Below, in pieces: positions 61,601-64,000 of a stretch of 64,000 nt of DNA. The DNA is from Gorsachius magnificus. Taxonomy: Eukaryota; Chordata; Aves; Pelecaniformes; Ardeidae. Positions within the stretch are counted from its first letter, which is position 1. The number at the start of each line of letters is the position of its first letter. The notes beneath the pieces were generated by a model. The model was not told the origin of the DNA and did no database searches. It saw only the letters and a list, made by a program, of their open reading frames with translations. The stretch covers positions 123,567,988 to 123,631,987 of the forward strand of contig CM067082.1 of assembly GCA_034008185.1 (NCBI GenBank), in the 5' to 3' direction. Both the position numbers and the translations under genes were made by a program.

Positions 61601-64000
61601 CTGTGAAAACCTTGAAACAGTTGCACTGGTATACCTTCTTATCCAAGAGGCACGTGCGCCTATTTAGTAAAATCTAGTGCCTTTAGTAGCATGGAAGAGA
61701 GAAAACATTGAACTTCAGTGTTAAGGAAACCTTGACTTCCCCTTGAAAGAAACTGGATATCCTGAAGACTCATGTGGGGTAGGACACTTGACCTGTAGTT
61801 ATTCCGTATACATTGGGAAATAAACAGTGGGTGTAAATGGCCACAGAGTAACAAGCATTTATTAATAAGACTTTTCATAAATGAAGTACACAAGTTCAAT
61901 TTATTTCCTTTTCTGGCTGCCTTTCTGGAGAAAAATGTTCCAACTAGTTTTCTCCTTTGCATATGGTAAAGTTACTGAACAAAATACTGACTCTTACAAC
62001 CAGACATAGCAATTGGACTTGTAGTTGTGCCCTCTGGGTAATGTAAGAGTTCACTGTGTACTTATCAGACCATCATGGTATAAGTAAAAAAGGTAAGATA
62101 ACCCTTTTAGACCATATTCAGGGCTAAATGGTAGAAGAAAGGCAGATAATGACCTGCTATAGTCTGCTGAGTTACTAATTGAAACAAAACAAGGTTGCTA
62201 TCCTGAAGAGCTCACTCTTAAAGTGCAGCTCTAACAGATAAAATTCTAATGTATTCCAAGGCATTCAAGGTTAAGTTTGTACAAAACTTGTCTGGTAATT
62301 GATTTGAACTTCACAGGAAGATTTTTGGCAAGGTTCCCCAGGTTTCTGTACCTGTGGGTTGGGTACTTTTGTACTCCTTGCCCAGCTAGAAGAAACTGGA
62401 GGTGGAAAGAAGGCAGCATCTCTGTCTGAACTAAGAGAACTTGGTACTTGCCTCAGACTGAAATTGGGAGTCTGGTAGGGGCTTATCCAGGATCATGTTC
62501 TCTACTCATTCGTGAGGTCACTTGCACATTTCCCCATTCCCTCACTGGACTGTCTGCATTTGAAGACTCTGGATCAATGCCCGTGTTCTGTAAAAGCATC
62601 ATCACTTTTGGAATGCCTCGTCTTCCTTTTATTCTACTTGAATAGAAATTGCATAAAAAGTTTAATGTATCAATTTAGTAATTTGAAGGACATGTGTGTG
62701 ATCAGATTTTATTTTTTAAATAAATCTGGTTTACTTGTTACAAAGTTTGTTTGGTGAAGCAGACCCTCTAACAAATAATGCACCTTTTTTAGTGGTAGTG
62801 GGTGGGTTCTTGCGCGCCCCCCCTCTTTCTCATTGGAAACAAGAACTCACTGGCTCTATCATCTCTGCAGAAAAGTAAATAGGTCTCTCTTACTCTTTCC
62901 TGAACTGAAGTCTAGAACATACAGTTTTGGCTCCTAATGTGTAACTGCAAGTAATATCTCACTTAGCTTGTGAGTATTCAGCACTGGAGGTGTATTTTCA
63001 AGACAAAATGATATGCCTTCTAGAAGGAGGTCTAGGTGTGGTCATTTAAAGCTGAAGTACCTGGAGTTTGTTTCTGATTCAACACAATGGGGATCCAAGC
63101 AGAGTTATTCTGAGAAGGAACTGTTATGTGAAATGTCACCCCCCCTTTTTTTTTTTTGAAACCTTCCTCAGTGTAGAAGATGCTTCAAGATATTTTCTTT
63201 CCAAATATTTTTTCCATTTTAGTGAATAGAGTGCTAGAGAACAGACTTTCAGGACGCAGATGGTGCCAGAAACAGCACTTGCTGGCTCAGCAGGAAGGTA
63301 GCTGTTGAAGAGTTCCCACTTATCTTCTGTGGGCATATTTCCTTATCGGTTTGTATGGAACAGATAAACAGATACAGTGTTGATGAACTTTGTAACAAAA
63401 AAAGGTAGACTAAAAGCCCAGCCTGTGGAGCGTGAACCTGTTGAGTGAGCAGAGAAGCAAGAAAAACATTGTCAATGTGTATTCCTAGCTTTGCTGTGAG
63501 ACTTGCAGGTTGCTTTCGGGGACAGAAATGTGTGGGAAGGGAGGTCTGATTTAGCTCTTCCAAAGGCAAAAGGATGTTGCTAAACAGGGCTTGGTTTTCC
63601 TCTCTTTTTCATGGAAATGAAAGACAGAGTGTCACAGTTACTCTGAGACCTCTGTTTTAGATTCTCCAAGTAGAAGTAGTAATAGAAAAGGATTTCTGGA
63701 TCAGAGTTGCAATGTGAGTGCATGTTCTGCATCGAGCTTTCTGTCAGTGCAAGTAAGGTGTGAGGCATCTCCACCCATCTGCATATTTTGTAAGACAACT
63801 TTCAGTTTCTTTACAAGAACTGAGGCTGGTTCTGATTGTGAGTAAATGTTAGTAAATCTTACAGTGCACATAACTGTCCTCAGGATCTGTAGTAGCTTGT
63901 GTTGCTGCTTTGATTAAAACAGCTAAGCTGCGTGGGGTGGGTTATTCTTACCAACCAACGAACAAATGAGGATTATACAAAGCAGATATTTCTCATAAAG
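58639..64000 (+). other. IGF2BP3: IGF2BP3 intron 3 (partial)
   Basis: At least 5.4 kb after the donor GTAGGA, extending beyond the window. It is AT-rich with T-runs (about 59030-59048, 60382-60403). A candidate poison exon at 59068-59268 is listed separately. No gene or transposon is recognised in the rest. Confidence 0.85.
59068..59268 (+). other. Candidate poison exon in IGF2BP3 intron 3
   Basis: A long T-rich tract and TTGCTCCTCTATAG acceptor end at 59067. A strong donor GTG|GTAAGTT follows at 59269. The 201-nt block between them has about eight CpGs in otherwise CpG-poor intron. Exon 3 ends on a codon boundary, so the block would be read as WWHYGKSLAHALMVIGSHRY, then IVHLLFTLHK, then TAG at 59158-59160. 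The stop is 108 nt upstream of the donor, far enough to trigger nonsense-mediated decay by the usual rule of about 50-55 nt. It is not the normal next exon of IGF2BP3. It is a prediction without transcript evidence, and could be a conserved non-coding element or a pseudo-exon. Confidence 0.35.

Overview
The window is vertebrate nuclear DNA, almost certainly from a bird. It has spliced genes with GT-AG introns, CpG-island promoters, polyadenylation signals and very few repeats. In 64 kb I recognise only one CR1-type LINE fragment and one solo LTR. The LTR resembles a family I associate with neoavian birds, but I cannot name the species.

Two protein genes are supported, both on the + strand. 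From 1 to about 6915 lies the 3' end of TRA2A, a splicing regulator: a long intron, four coding exons (the last 100 residues), and a 3' UTR of about 1 kb. From about 33.5 kb to the right edge lies the 5' end of IGF2BP3, an oncofetal RNA-binding protein: promoter and CpG island, 5' UTR, exons 1-3 (first 95 residues, RRM1 and the start of RRM2), a 23.2-kb intron 2 and part of intron 3. The head-to-tail order TRA2A-IGF2BP3 matches human 7p15.3, so this is conserved amniote synteny. Both proteins act on RNA, but nothing here suggests shared regulation.

The 27 kb between them holds no gene that I recognise. It contains the ERV solo LTR with a perfect 5-bp target duplication (7892-8458), the CR1 fragment (about 17.07-17.30 kb), a small CpG-rich block (about 22.08-22.56 kb), an AT-rich stretch (23.2-29.0 kb), and a strong unassigned CpG island (about 29.05-30.53 kb). 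That island carries CCAAT boxes and an outward minus-strand splice donor. A possible minus-strand coding exon lies nearby (28178 to 27933).

The most interesting signals are unrecorded RNA-processing features in IGF2BP3. One is a predicted 201-nt exon in intron 3 with strong splice sites and an in-frame stop. Another is a predicted premature terminal exon with a polyadenylation signal in intron 2. The third is a 5' UTR with one small uORF, a T37 run and complementary GA/CT tracts. All three are predictions from sequence alone.
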